NCBI RefSeq assembly: GCF_902706095.1
Contig: NZ_CACSJP010000004.1
Location: 310,001 to 374,000, forward strand
DNA: 64,000 nt
DNA from: Rhizobium sp. 18065
GTDB taxonomy: Bacteria; Pseudomonadota; Alphaproteobacteria; Rhizobiales; Rhizobiaceae
Direction of reading: 5' to 3'
Numbering within the stretch: position 1 is the first letter of the stretch; the number at the start of each line of letters is the position of its first letter. The position numbers and the translations under genes were made by a program. Below the pieces are notes generated by a model. The model saw only the letters and a program-made list of their open reading frames with translations, was not told the origin of the DNA and ran no database searches. This document shows, piece by piece, positions 17,124 through 25,052 of the stretch.

Positions 17124-17141
17124 TGTGGCGATTGCGCCACA
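17124..17141. promoter_or_regulatory. inverted repeat upstream of ompW
   Basis: TGTGGCG-ATTG-CGCCACA, perfect 7-bp arms, 126 bp before the ompW start. It is flanked by GGC and AGCC, which extend the symmetry imperfectly. Role unknown. Confidence 0.3.
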
Positions 17142-17185
17142 AGCCCGATCAGGATGGTCGTGGTATTTTCGGTCTCGCTAACCTA

Positions 17186-17199
17186 TTGATCTAACTCAA
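17186..17199. promoter_or_regulatory. FNR/FixK-type box upstream of ompW
   Basis: TTGATCTAACTCAA fits TTGA-N6-TCAA, the core of the FNR/FixK/FnrN binding site (TTGAT-N4-ATCAA), with one mismatch in the inner positions. It lies 67 bp before the ompW ATG, a suitable place for class II activation. ompW is known to be oxygen-regulated by FNR in enterobacteria. Regulation here is inferred. Confidence 0.5.
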
Positions 17200-17266
17200 C
17201 CCATCGACCTTTGAACAGCGATTACGTGGCTCCGGCTTAGCCATATTGTTGATCAAGGAGAAACCT

Positions 17267-17965
17267 ATGACGATCGATCGGACTGCGCGCAGAACTGCGC
17301 TCGCCGCCACTGCCACCCTTCTGCTGTTCGGTTCAGCGGCGACGGCGGCGGATCTCGCGCCGCTGCAGGAACCGGTGCCTGAAACGCAGGGCGAAACACT
17401 TGAGGCGCTCAGCCCATGGCAGGTCCGCGTGCGCGGTCTGGGCGTGATCACCAATGACAGCGGCTCGGTCGACCAGATCAGCGGTTCGGGCCTGTCCTAT
17501 AGCGACAGCGTTATTCCTGAACTCGATATCAGTTACTATTTCACCGACAATTTCGCTGCCGAACTGATCCTCGGCACGACCTCCGCCAATGTGTATGGCG
17601 AGGATGCCATCGCCGGTCTCGGCAAGATCGGCAAGACATGGGTTCTGCCGCCGACGTTGACCATGCAATATCACTTCACCGATTTCGGTGCCTTCAAGCC
17701 CTATGTCGGCGCCGGTATCAACTATACCGTCTTCTACAATCAGTCGGGTTCCGCAGCATCCGACCTCGATGTGAAGGACACGTTCGGCACAGCTCTGCAG
17801 GTTGGTTTCGACTATATGCTGAACGACCATTGGGGTCTCAATTTCGATGCCAAGAAGCTGTTTCTGCGGCCCGAGTTCGAAACGACAATCGGCGGTACTA
17901 CCTATACGGGTAAAGCCAAGCTCGATCCCTGGCTGATCGGCGCCGGCGTCACATACCGCTTCTAG
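17267..17965 (+). CDS. ompW: OmpW-family outer membrane protein
   Basis: 232 residues from ATG 17267 (AAGGAG at 7 bp). Signal peptide to about residue 27 (ALAATATLLLFGSAATAA). The mature part is an eight-stranded beta-barrel pattern: WQVRVRGLGVITND, ISYYFTDNFAAELILG, LTMQYHFTDFGAFKPYVGAGINYTVF and DYMLNDHWGLNFDAKKLFL are standard OmpW strands. It ends in YRF, the C-terminal Phe recognised by the BAM complex. OmpW forms narrow hydrophobic channels for small molecules. An FNR-like box precedes it, and the hairpin at 17991-18018 follows. Confidence 0.92.
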   Translation: MTIDRTARRTALAATATLLLFGSAATAADLAPLQEPVPETQGETLEALSPWQVRVRGLGVITNDSGSVDQISGSGLSYSDSVIPELDISYYFTDNFAAELILGTTSANVYGEDAIAGLGKIGKTWVLPPTLTMQYHFTDFGAFKPYVGAGINYTVFYNQSGSAASDLDVKDTFGTALQVGFDYMLNDHWGLNFDAKKLFLRPEFETTIGGTTYTGKAKLDPWLIGAGVTYRF

Positions 17966-17990
17966 CATCAGCGGGAAATCTGCAGAATGA

Positions 17991-18018
17991 GGGGCGGTCA
18001 TTTGCCAATGGCCGCCCC
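17991..18018 (+). terminator. hairpin after ompW
   Basis: GGGGCGGTCATT-TGCC-AATGGCCGCCCC, a 12-bp stem with one wobble, 26 bp after the ompW stop. The tail GTCCATTTG is only weakly T-rich. Confidence 0.7.
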
Positions 18019-18186
18019 GTCCATTTGCGGCGACTTTGTGGCAGAAAAAGCTAGGAAATTCAGCAAAAGAGCGTGCGCTGAGACGTTTTTTGCGACAGTC
18101 CGGCGCGTACAAATGTTAGACATTACTTTTATATCATTGAATTCACTGAGGAATAAATTTTGCAGAAGCGGGAACAAAAGGCATCT

Positions 18187-18219
18187 TTTTGAAAGCCTGA
18201 TTATGTTGTATAATCAACA
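18187..18219 (+). promoter_or_regulatory. promoter of the Omp25/31-like gene with TATAAT inside an inverted repeat
   Basis: A consensus -10 hexamer TATAAT (18209-18214) sits exactly between perfect arms TGTTG (18204-18208) and CAACA (18215-18219). A poor -35 (TTTTGA, 18187-18192) is 16 bp upstream. Symmetry over the -10 element suggests a repressor site. The leader RNA would be about 58 nt. Confidence 0.5.
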
Positions 18220-18278
18220 CACCAAAAAGCTGAGATCCGCGTTATATTGGCATCTGCATCACACTAGGAGTGAAACAC

Positions 18279-18917
18279 ATGATCAAAAGCATTCTCATCG
18301 GTTCCGTCGCGGCAATCGCAATTTCGAGCTCGGTCTTCGCGGCAGACGCCGTGTACGAAGCACCGGCTGAACCGCCCGTAGCCGTGGAGACTGCTCCGCA
18401 GTTCTCCTGGACTGGTGGCTATGCCGGTATCCTCACCGGCTACGGTTGGGGCGATGGCGACTTCTTTGACGGCACCACGGCTGCCAACGATGATTTCGAC
18501 GGCGCACGTCTCGGCGCATTCGCCGGTTACAACTGGGGCTTCGGTTCCAACGCGATCGTCGGTCTCGAAGGCGACCTGAACTACGACTGGAACCAGAACG
18601 ACTACGGCGTCGGCGAAGTTGGTACCGGTCTGAACGGCTCGGTTCGCGCCCGTCTTGGTTATGCCATGGACCGCGTCCTGCTCTATACGGCTGGCGGTTA
18701 CACGGCGACCAACTTCAAGGTTGAAGGTTCCGGTATCGACGAAAGCACGACGCTGCACGGCTGGACCGTCGGCGCTGGTGTTGACTATGCTCTCACGGAT
18801 CGCGTCTTCACCCGGCTGGAATATCGTTACAACGACTTCAGCGACAAGGAAGTCCTTGGCGTTGATACCGACTTCGACCAGCACGTCGTCAATATCGGCC
18901 TGGCCGTCAAGTTCTAA
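18279..18917 (+). CDS. Omp25/Omp31-family outer membrane beta-barrel protein
   Basis: 212 residues from ATG 18279 (AGGAG 8 bp upstream); the GTG at 18270 lies within the ribosome site and is rejected. Signal peptide MIKSILIGSVAAIAISSSVFA, then a short acidic/Pro stretch and FSWTGGYAGILTGYGWGDGDF, the typical N-terminal strand of the Brucella/rhizobial Omp25-Omp31 group. RLGAFAGYNWGFGSNAIVGLEGDLNY, VRARLGYAMDRVLLYTAGGYTAT and RLEYRYNDF are further strands. It ends LAVKF with the BAM C-terminal Phe. Likely an abundant structural porin-like protein. Strong terminator downstream. Confidence 0.92.
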   Translation: MIKSILIGSVAAIAISSSVFAADAVYEAPAEPPVAVETAPQFSWTGGYAGILTGYGWGDGDFFDGTTAANDDFDGARLGAFAGYNWGFGSNAIVGLEGDLNYDWNQNDYGVGEVGTGLNGSVRARLGYAMDRVLLYTAGGYTATNFKVEGSGIDESTTLHGWTVGAGVDYALTDRVFTRLEYRYNDFSDKEVLGVDTDFDQHVVNIGLAVKF

Positions 18918-18942
18918 GGATCACTGTATCCTTGTTGTTTCA

Positions 18943-18979
18943 CCGCCCGCCCCTGGAGACAGGGGCGGGCGGACTTGTT
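18943..18979 (+). terminator. strong terminator after the Omp25/31 gene
   Basis: CCGCCCGCCCCTG-GAGA-CAGGGGCGGGCGG, a perfect 13-bp GC stem followed by ACTTGTTTTC. Confidence 0.88.
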
Positions 18980-19001
18980 TTCGCTGTGTAGTCTGGAAAG
19001 G

Positions 19002-20843
19002 TCAGGCGGCGATTGTGGACCGATGACGCTGCGCAATACCGGGAGGCCTCTTGGCCGACTGACGATCAAGCTGGAACCGTCCGACAAGGCTGGTCAGTTC
19101 CTCGGCGCCTTCGGTCAATGTGTGGCTGATGGCGGTGGTTTCCTCGACCATGGCCGCATTTTTCTGGGTCATCTGATCAATGCTGTTGATCGCTGTGCTG
19201 ATTTCCTGCAGGCCGAGTGCCTGTTCACGGGCAGCCGTTGCAATGGCATCGACATTGGAGTCGATGCGGCTGACGAAATCACCAATCTGGGTGAGCGCCG
19301 TGCCCGTCTCTCCGACAAGAGTGACGCCTGAGGCAACCTCGACACTGGATTTCTGGATCAAGCCCTTGATGTCGCGGGCGGCGTTGGCCGAGCGCTGGGC
19401 AAGTTCACGAACCTCTTGGGCGACCACTGCAAAGCCCTTGCCGGCCTCGCCTGCGCGGGCCGCTTCAACGCCTGCATTGAGGGCCAGCAGATTGGTCTGG
19501 AAGGCGATCTCGTCAATCACGCCGATGATCGTGCTGATTTCCGTCGACGCGCTCTCGATGCGCTGCATGGCGATCACTGCATTGCGCACGACGTCGCCGG
19601 AGGCAAGCGCACAGGTATTCGCCTCCTTGACCAGTTCGCGCGTGTCATGTGTGCGATCGGCAGACGAACGAACCGTCGCAGTTACCTCTTCCAGGGCGGC
19701 TGAGGTTTCTTCCAGCGCCGTGGCCTGCTGCTCGGTGCGCTTGGCAAGGTTGCTGGAGGCCTCGCGCATTTCGTTGCCGTTTTCGAGCAGTCGGCCTGTT
19801 TCGTCGAGGACCCGTTCAAGGGTTTCCTGGAATGTTGCGATCGACTTGTTGAAGTCCGCTCTCAACGGCTCGAAACGCGTATCGAACGGATCATCAAGGC
19901 TCATCCGGATATTGCAGTCTGCCAGGCGGTGCAGACCGGCACCAAGTGCCTCGATGACAAACCGCAGGGCTTCAGCTTCGATGACCCGGTTCTGGTCTCT
20001 GGTTGCGCGTTCGCGGTCGACTTCGGCTCGGGCCGCTTCGGCGTCCGCCTGAAGGCGGCGATTTTCAAGTCCGGACTGGCGAAAGATTTCGACCGCCGCC
20101 GCGATGTGCCCTATTTCGTCCTGGCGGGAAGCGTAAGGAGCGATACGCGCGAGGTCGCCTTCCGCCATCCGGGTCATGTATTCGGTGATCTGGGCAAGGG
20201 GGTTGAGGGCGCGGCGGCGGATGAAGAACACCGAGCCAAGGGCCGTGGTGATCAGCAGCAGGCCAAGACCGAGTGCCAGCCGTTCACGGAAGGCCGATTC
20301 CGCCGCGGCAAATTGTTCGCGACCCTGCAGGTAGGTGTTGGCCATCGCCACCAGATCGTTGACCGCGACTTCATGGCTGTGGAACTCCTGCTTCAGTTGC
20401 AGCAATGCAGCGGTGACGGTTGCGGGATCTGCGGTTTGGAGTGCAGGCAGGTAGAGACCTTCCAGGGTCTTCCAGAACAGGTCGCCGCGGGCCAGAACTT
20501 CGCTGTAGAGCTGTTTGCTCAGGTCCTCGGTCAGCGTAGCGGTCTTCCAGTATTGGCGGCGGTCCTCATACTGCTGATGCAGCAGTTGAAAACGGGGAAT
20601 GTTGACGGCGGCAGTATCGGGATGCAGCACCGTCTCATTGGCCAGCGCATAACTCTCGATCAGGTAAAGCGGCGGCGGCAGGATGTCTGCGATCAGGTCC
20701 TTGCCATCGACAATCTCGCGATAGATCGGGCCGTTGATCTTGAGGGTTTGAATGGTTTGGGCGCCGATGGCCGCGACGGAAATGATACCGGCGGCAAGAG
20801 CCAGCCCTGCCGCGGTCACGACGAAGGATAAGTTGAGACGCAT
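19002..20843 (-). CDS. methyl-accepting chemotaxis protein
   Basis: 613 residues from [13 protein letters not shown] at 20843. The ribosome site is weak (GGAAAG), so an upstream start at 20891 cannot be excluded. First membrane helix about 5-28, periplasmic helical ligand domain, second helix about 195-215 ([17 protein letters not shown]). HAMP follows ([21 protein letters not shown]) and then the long signalling coiled coil. The tip has [35 protein letters not shown], split over residues about 475-515, which is the CheA/CheW contact. The tail has no pentapeptide for CheR. It directs flagellar motility towards an unknown ligand. Confidence 0.93.
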   Translation of the reverse strand: MRLNLSFVVTAAGLALAAGIISVAAIGAQTIQTLKINGPIYREIVDGKDLIADILPPPLYLIESYALANETVLHPDTAAVNIPRFQLLHQQYEDRRQYWKTATLTEDLSKQLYSEVLARGDLFWKTLEGLYLPALQTADPATVTAALLQLKQEFHSHEVAVNDLVAMANTYLQGREQFAAAESAFRERLALGLGLLLITTALGSVFFIRRRALNPLAQITEYMTRMAEGDLARIAPYASRQDEIGHIAAAVEIFRQSGLENRRLQADAEAARAEVDRERATRDQNRVIEAEALRFVIEALGAGLHRLADCNIRMSLDDPFDTRFEPLRADFNKSIATFQETLERVLDETGRLLENGNEMREASSNLAKRTEQQATALEETSAALEEVTATVRSSADRTHDTRELVKEANTCALASGDVVRNAVIAMQRIESASTEISTIIGVIDEIAFQTNLLALNAGVEAARAGEAGKGFAVVAQEVRELAQRSANAARDIKGLIQKSSVEVASGVTLVGETGTALTQIGDFVSRIDSNVDAIATAAREQALGLQEISTAINSIDQMTQKNAAMVEETTAISHTLTEGAEELTSLVGRFQLDRQSAKRPPGIAQRHRSTIAA

Positions 20844-21054
20844 GCGAGCTTTCCGTTCAGGAGGCACGCCTGGTTGAGGGCGCAAGCACATATGGCTTCG
20901 CCGTTGACCCGGCTGGGTTTCAATGAATTTGGACAAAAAGAGAGGGACGACAATCCCAAGGTGGCGAGGCGCGGCTTATATCTCTCGCTCGCCCCCCACA
21001 AATGTGGGTGAAATTACTACCGCACGGTTAAGGTAACCGGGACCTAAACAAAAA

Positions 21055-21077
21055 TATGCGAAATTTCGCACTTTTTT
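21055..21077. terminator. bidirectional terminator: palindrome between T-runs
   Basis: TGCGAAATTTCGCA (21056-21069) is a perfect 14-bp palindrome. On the plus strand it is followed by CTTTTTT; on the minus strand by TATTTTTG. It can therefore end transcription in both directions. It lies about 70 bp downstream of the WD40 gene (minus strand). Confidence 0.6.
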
Positions 21078-21112
21078 CGGGTGGAACGTCGAAATCGACG
21101 TTCCACCCGAAA
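21075..21112. terminator. 18-bp perfect hairpin downstream of the WD40 gene
   Basis: The arms 21075-21092 and 21095-21112 are perfectly complementary over 18 bp (begins TTTCGGGTGG, centre CGTCGA-AA-TCGACG). It is 33 bp after the stop of the WD40 gene on the minus strand, and on that strand is followed by an A-run and then the palindrome at 21056. It probably acts with that palindrome as a tandem terminator. Confidence 0.65.
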
Positions 21113-21144
21113 TTTGCAATATATATCAGTATCTTCGAATTCAA

Positions 21145-22131
21145 TTATCCAGCGATATCGATGACGCCGCAATCTCCCGTTTCCGAAGCGAAGGCAAGAA
21201 GTTTGCCGGTAGTGCTCCAACTCATCGAGGTGATCGCACCCTTGCCGGGACGGCGCAACAGGGCTTCCTTGCCGTCGGCGATGCGCACGGCGAGGATCAT
21301 GCCGTCGATAAATCCGATGGCGAGAACTTCTTCTGCCGGGTGGAAGGAGACCTCCGTGACCATGATATTGGAGCGGGTGCCAAGCTCGAGTGGTGCCTTG
21401 CCCATCGGGCCGTCCTTGCCGGAAAATGGCCAGACGATTGCGGCCGGTGCGCCCGAAGAGGCCAGCCACTTGCCCTTGATCGACCAGGACAGCGATTTGA
21501 CCTTGGCCGGGTAGCCGGTCATGCGCATGTGACGGGTATCGGATGCCTTGCCGTCCAGCTTCCAGCCATGCAGGGCGGATTCCTGCATCGAGGTCACGAC
21601 GAAGCGGCCATCGGGGGAGAAGGTGACGCCGGTATGGGCGCCCTTCCAGTCGAGGTCAATCGGTGCGCCGGCGGTGCCGACCCAGTGAAGCGTGACACCA
21701 TTGTAACGGGCGGCAGCGATGCGCAGACCCTTGGGGGCAAAGTCCAGGCCTTCGACCGTGCGCTCTTCGGTGAATTCCTTCGACGTGCCGTCGGCGAGCC
21801 GAACGATACTCGACTTGCCATGCGCATAAGCAACGGCGCCTTGAGGGCCGGCGGCCACGACGGAGATCCACTTGCGCGGCACATGGGCAAGTTCGGTGAC
21901 GCTGCCGTCATGACCAATGCGCAACACGCGGCCGTCCTCGCCGCCGGTGACCAATGTCTGGTTGGCATGGTCCTTGACGCAGGCGAGCAGGCCATGATGG
22001 GCTTCGGTCACCTTTTCACCGCCATCAAGACGGTGAATGGTGCCGGTTGCGGTGGCAAAGACGGGGATGTCACCGAGGAAATGGACTTTCAGCACATGAC
22101 CGTCGATGTCGAGAGGCGCAACAGTCGGCAT
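21145..22131 (-). CDS. WD40-repeat protein paired with a COG0523 GTPase
   Basis: 328 residues, start ATG complementary to 22129-22131, overlapping the GTPase stop by one base (TGATG), so translation is coupled. Repeats of about 40 residues with GH/WD-like ends are seen: LACVKDHANQTLVTGGEDGRVLRI, GAHTGVTFSPDGRFVVTSMQESALHGWKL cut into units, SLSWSIKGKWLASSGA, ITSMSWSTTGKLLAFASETGDCGVIDI. These predict a seven-bladed propeller. There is no signal peptide. This pairing with the His-rich CobW-like GTPase recurs in rhizobia; a role as scaffold or target of the metallochaperone is an inference. Confidence 0.85.
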   Translation of the reverse strand: MPTVAPLDIDGHVLKVHFLGDIPVFATATGTIHRLDGGEKVTEAHHGLLACVKDHANQTLVTGGEDGRVLRIGHDGSVTELAHVPRKWISVVAAGPQGAVAYAHGKSSIVRLADGTSKEFTEERTVEGLDFAPKGLRIAAARYNGVTLHWVGTAGAPIDLDWKGAHTGVTFSPDGRFVVTSMQESALHGWKLDGKASDTRHMRMTGYPAKVKSLSWSIKGKWLASSGAPAAIVWPFSGKDGPMGKAPLELGTRSNIMVTEVSFHPAEEVLAIGFIDGMILAVRIADGKEALLRRPGKGAITSMSWSTTGKLLAFASETGDCGVIDIAG

Positions 22132-23234
22132 CAGGCGGTGGCCTCACACGCCTTGAAGCTGGCTTCGAGCTTCTCACGGTCGAGATCCCGGCCGATGAAG
22201 ACAAGGCGGCTTTCGCGCTTCTCGTTTTCCTTCCACGGACGCTGGTGATCACCTTCGATGATCATGTGCACGCCCTGAACGACGTAACGCTCCTCGTCAC
22301 CCTTGAAAGCGATGATGCCCTTGAGGCGGAGGATATTCGGGCCTTGTGTCTGGGTGACCTTCTGGATCCACGGGAAGAAGCGGTCCGGGTTCATCTCGCC
22401 GCCGCGCAGCGAGACAGACACGACGGTGACGTCATGTATCGCCGAGGGGGCATGGTCGTGGTGGTCATGATGCGCGTGATCGTGGTGGTGATGATCATGG
22501 TCGTGATGATGATCATGCCCGTGGTCGTGGCCATGATCATGGCCGCAATCGGGACCGCAGACATGATCAGGCGCATCATGATCGAGGAAATGCGGGTCGT
22601 TTTCAAGCGCACGGTCGAGATTGAAGGCACCCTGATCGAGAACCTTGGAGAGATCGACGCCGGAGCGGGTGGTCGAATAGATCCGGGCCGACGGGTTGAT
22701 GGCGCGGACGATATGTTCGATCTGGTGCAGTTCGTCATGGCTGACAAGGTCGGCCTTGTTGATGACGACGACATCGGCGAAGGCGATCTGGTCTTCGGCC
22801 TCGCGGCTGTCCTTCAGGCGCAGCGGCAGATGCTTGGCATCGACCAGGGCGACGACGGCGTCGAGCTCGGTCTTCGAACGAACGTCGTCATCCATGAAGA
22901 AGGTCTGGGCGACGGGGACCGGATCGGCGAGGCCCGTGGTCTCGACGATGATACCGTCGAAGCGGCCGGGGCGGCGCATCAGGCCTTCGACGACGCGGAT
23001 CAGGTCGCCGCGCACGGTGCAGCAGACACAGCCATTGTTCATTTCGTAGATTTCTTCGTCCGACTCGACGATCAGGTCGTTGTCGATGCCGATCTCGCCA
23101 AACTCGTTGACGATGACCGCGTATTTCTTGCCGTGGTTTTCCGACAGGATACGATTGAGGAGCGTGGTCTTGCCGGCACCGAGATAGCCGGTAAGCACGG
23201 TGACGGGAGTCGGCTTCGCAAGAGCTTCGGTCAT
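22131..23234 (-). CDS. COG0523 (CobW/ZNG-like) GTPase with His-rich metal-binding stretch
   Basis: 367 residues. G3E-family GTPase: Walker [10 protein letters not shown] (residues 16-24), the metal motif GCVCC (C69, C71, C72), ETTGLADP, and the base-recognition NKAD (159-162). Between about 218 and 267 there is a long His/Asp run including [13 protein letters not shown] and repeated HDH units, followed by the CobW C-terminal domain. Members of this family deliver zinc (or cobalt, for CobW) to client proteins; the His-rich run and its location away from cobalamin genes favour zinc. The WD40 gene follows directly. Confidence 0.9.
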   Translation of the reverse strand: MTEALAKPTPVTVLTGYLGAGKTTLLNRILSENHGKKYAVIVNEFGEIGIDNDLIVESDEEIYEMNNGCVCCTVRGDLIRVVEGLMRRPGRFDGIIVETTGLADPVPVAQTFFMDDDVRSKTELDAVVALVDAKHLPLRLKDSREAEDQIAFADVVVINKADLVSHDELHQIEHIVRAINPSARIYSTTRSGVDLSKVLDQGAFNLDRALENDPHFLDHDAPDHVCGPDCGHDHGHDHGHDHHHDHDHHHHDHAHHDHHDHAPSAIHDVTVVSVSLRGGEMNPDRFFPWIQKVTQTQGPNILRLKGIIAFKGDEERYVVQGVHMIIEGDHQRPWKENEKRESRLVFIGRDLDREKLEASFKACEATA

Positions 23235-23300
23235 GAAAACCTCGAACAGAGTGGGCTGCCGCGGACTGCGGCATGTTATTGTGTTACCGTCATATAGGCT

Positions 23301-23314
23301 CTGGCGCGCGCCAG
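23301..23314. promoter_or_regulatory. palindrome CTGGCGCGCGCCAG between vapC and the GTPase gene
   Basis: A perfect 14-bp palindrome, 67 bp upstream of the GTPase start and about 100 bp after the vapC stop. It could serve as a terminator stem for vapBC (no T-run) or as an operator for the GTPase gene. A clear Zur box was not found in this region. Confidence 0.35.
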
Positions 23315-23412
23315 TTCAAAGGCTTTGTTGCCAGTTTTGCCGGTGGACACAACAATGGGAAAAAGATCCGCGCGGGCCAGTCTATTGGAGCCAGTCCATC
23401 GGGCCAGCGATC

Positions 23413-23802
23413 TTAGCTGGCAAGGGCGGAGCGAATGTCGGTGCGGGCAAAGTCGTTGCCGATGAAGAGAAGCGGGCAGTCCAGTTCGTCGGCCAGTGCA
23501 TAGGAAAAACAATCGCCGAAATTCAGTCCGGCCGGATGGAACCCCTTGCCCCAGCGGGCATAGGCGGCGGCCGCGCGTTCGGCGCGGGAGGGCGTAACGT
23601 CGATGATGTCCAAGTTTGCTGCCTTGAATAAATTTTCTAGGTCGTTCTGTCGATTCTGGCGAAGGCAAACGATCCGTGCCTCGGTGAGTGTGGCAGCGGA
23701 AATTCTCGAGACATCCGTGTTGAGCAAGATTGCCTGACAATCTGCTGCCGGCGGTTCGTTCTTGAGAATTGCAATCAAGGCAGAGGTGTCAACGACGATC
23801 AT
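23413..23802 (-). CDS. vapC: VapC-type PIN-domain ribonuclease toxin
   Basis: 129 residues, typical VapC size. Acidic PIN residues are present: D5 in VVDTSALIAIL, E in AATLTEARIV (about 42), D in NFGDCFSYALA (about 95) and D near FIGNDFARTD (about 116). It should be a Mg-dependent RNase, usually cutting tRNA or other RNA. It overlaps the antitoxin gene by ATGA (4 bp), standard for vapBC. Confidence 0.92.
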   Translation of the reverse strand: MIVVDTSALIAILKNEPPAADCQAILLNTDVSRISAATLTEARIVCLRQNRQNDLENLFKAANLDIIDVTPSRAERAAAAYARWGKGFHPAGLNFGDCFSYALADELDCPLLFIGNDFARTDIRSALAS

Positions 23803-24077
23803 CCAGGAAGGCCGTCTTCATCATAGAGGAAATCCTGGCTGTGCGCTGCAGAGACACCATCGTCCGGATGGTTTGCAGCATTGGCGCGAACCTTTTCAAA
23901 CAAGGCGAGACGCGCCTCCCAACTGAGCTTTTTCGCTGGCGCGACAGTACCGGCATCCAATGCCTGCAAAACAGCAGTCGGCATATCGTCGCGGGTCAGC
24001 ACGACATTTTCCCCGCGTTCGGCGATTTCGACCAATTCCTCGAAGCGCCCGGCTGCTTTCTCGATGGATATGCGCAT
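23799..24077 (-). CDS. vapB: Phd/VapB-type antitoxin
   Basis: 92 residues from ATG complementary to 24075-24077, with GGAGG 6 bp upstream; an upstream in-frame start would cover the operator. The N-terminal MRISIEKAAGRFEELVEIAERGENVVLTRDD cut as a Phd/YefM fold gives DNA binding. The C-terminal half (WEARLALFEKVRANAANHPDDG) is the toxin-binding tail. It is expected to neutralise the PIN toxin and repress the operon through the palindrome at 24094-24107. Confidence 0.88.
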   Translation of the reverse strand: MRISIEKAAGRFEELVEIAERGENVVLTRDDMPTAVLQALDAGTVAPAKKLSWEARLALFEKVRANAANHPDDGVSAAHSQDFLYDEDGLPG

Positions 24078-24093
24078 AGGTTCCTCCCATGAC

Positions 24094-24107
24094 ATCGGCA
24101 TGCCGAT
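24094..24107. promoter_or_regulatory. vapBC operator: perfect palindrome
   Basis: ATCGGCATGCCGAT is a perfect 14-bp palindrome, 17 bp upstream of the antitoxin start codon. On the minus strand it lies just after a possible promoter (TTGTAA, then CATAGT 17-18 bp later). This is where an autoregulatory VapB/VapC complex would bind. Confidence 0.6.
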
Positions 24108-24130
24108 ACTATGCGCGCCGCCTAGCTGGT

Positions 24131-24931
24131 TTACAAGTTTGGCTTGAAATCGCCTACATCGAATGCGTGCATATCCTGCAGCAACTCGACCAGCCCATTC
24201 ACGGCATGCGACAGCAATCTCTCGCCCTTGGCTGCGATTGCTGCGCTGGCATTGCCGGCGACGCCCTGCGGGTTGAGATCGGACATCTTCCAGCCGAAGG
24301 CGTGCGGGCCATAAGCCCGCAGGTGCTTGTAGCGCGTGGCAAACTCGGATTGGCGGGAGGGGAAGTCCGCCGCTTTCGCCATGTCGACGAGGTCCGGCCT
24401 GAGGGCGAGCATGACCGAGGTCTCGATGTCACCGCCATGGATGTCGATCGCCTTGGCCTCGGGGGCGACGACGTCTTCCGGAATGCCGAAACGGGTCCAA
24501 CTGGTGGCGGTGACGAGCATGTCGAAACGCATGCGTGCCTCGGTGGCGACGATGGTGAGAAGTGGCGAATTGCCGCCATGGGCATTCAGCAGAACGAGCT
24601 TGCGGACGCCCTTGTCATGCAGATCCGACGCGATGGCCAGCCATCGGTTTATAGCCTCTTCGAAGGCAAGCGTCCTGGTGCCTGGGATATCCATATGCTC
24701 GATCGAATATCCGACCGGCTCGACCGGCAGGACGGTGACGGGGAGATCTGCAGGCAGGACGGCGATCAGCCGCTCGACAATGCCCTGGGCGATGATCGTG
24801 TCGGTCTCGAAAGGCAGATGCGGACCGTGCTGTTCGGTCGCGCCGAGCGGCAGGACAGCGATCCAGTCGGCGCGGTCGGTCGGCGCCATATGCGGATCGT
24901 TATCCGTGAACAACGGCTTTGGCATCGCCAT
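24131..24931 (-). CDS. creatininase-family amidohydrolase
   Basis: 266 residues from MAMPKPLF at 24931, with GGAAGGG 8 bp upstream; longer in-frame starts run into the divergent MarR gene. The metal ligands of the family are seen: LPLGATEQHGPHLPFETD (Glu and His), LNAHGGNSP, DIHGGDIETS with the conserved Asp/His/Glu. Family members hydrolyse cyclic amides such as creatinine or act in cofactor assembly (ArfB, MftE). No neighbouring creatine or flavin gene points to the substrate. It is divergent from a MarR regulator that may control it. Confidence 0.88.
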   Translation of the reverse strand: MAMPKPLFTDNDPHMAPTDRADWIAVLPLGATEQHGPHLPFETDTIIAQGIVERLIAVLPADLPVTVLPVEPVGYSIEHMDIPGTRTLAFEEAINRWLAIASDLHDKGVRKLVLLNAHGGNSPLLTIVATEARMRFDMLVTATSWTRFGIPEDVVAPEAKAIDIHGGDIETSVMLALRPDLVDMAKAADFPSRQSEFATRYKHLRAYGPHAFGWKMSDLNPQGVAGNASAAIAAKGERLLSHAVNGLVELLQDMHAFDVGDFKPNL

Positions 24932-24981
24932 CTGGCATCCCTTCCTGATCTTCGTTATGACTTTCGCGCGCAGGTCGCACC

Positions 24982-25003
24982 GGTGCACCAAATTGTGGGC
25001 ACC
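24982..25003. promoter_or_regulatory. imperfect inverted repeat between creatininase and marR-type genes
   Basis: GGTGC...GCACC arms with partial inner symmetry (GGTGCACCA / TGGGCACC) sit midway in the 121-bp divergent promoter region. A 20-22-bp imperfect palindrome at this place fits a MarR operator. Confidence 0.3.
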
Positions 25004-25052
25004 CATCGAGGGGCGCCAACAGAGCGTCCGTCGAGAGGCGCGAGGGAGACTA

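Larger units (their letters stand above)
17966..18278. other. intergenic region between ompW and the Omp25/31 gene
   Basis: 313 bp. It holds the ompW terminator hairpin (17991-18018), then an A/T-rich stretch from about 18040 that is clearly less GC-rich than the genes around it. It ends in the promoter at about 18187-18214 and a 60-nt leader of the next gene. No ORF was seen. Confidence 0.5.
20844..21144. other. intergenic region between the WD40 gene and the chemoreceptor
   Basis: 301 bp. It contains the two nested hairpins described separately (21055-21112) and, between 20844 and 21050, the unmarked promoter region of the chemoreceptor gene. A GC-rich run GCTCGCCCCCCACAAATGTGGGTG (only its centre CCCACAAATGTGGG is symmetrical, about 20995-21008) is another small hairpin. 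No ORF was seen. Confidence 0.45.

Noticed and set aside
22047..23297. 416-residue plus-strand frame with long Val/Met run
   Set aside because: The run is the reverse of the His/Asp-rich codons of the COG0523 GTPase, so it is not a real membrane protein.
23235..23300. Zur box in front of the COG0523 GTPase gene
   Set aside because: The stretch ATGTTATTGTGTTAC (about 23274-23288) has half-site-like parts but no palindrome of the Zur type, so I did not call it.
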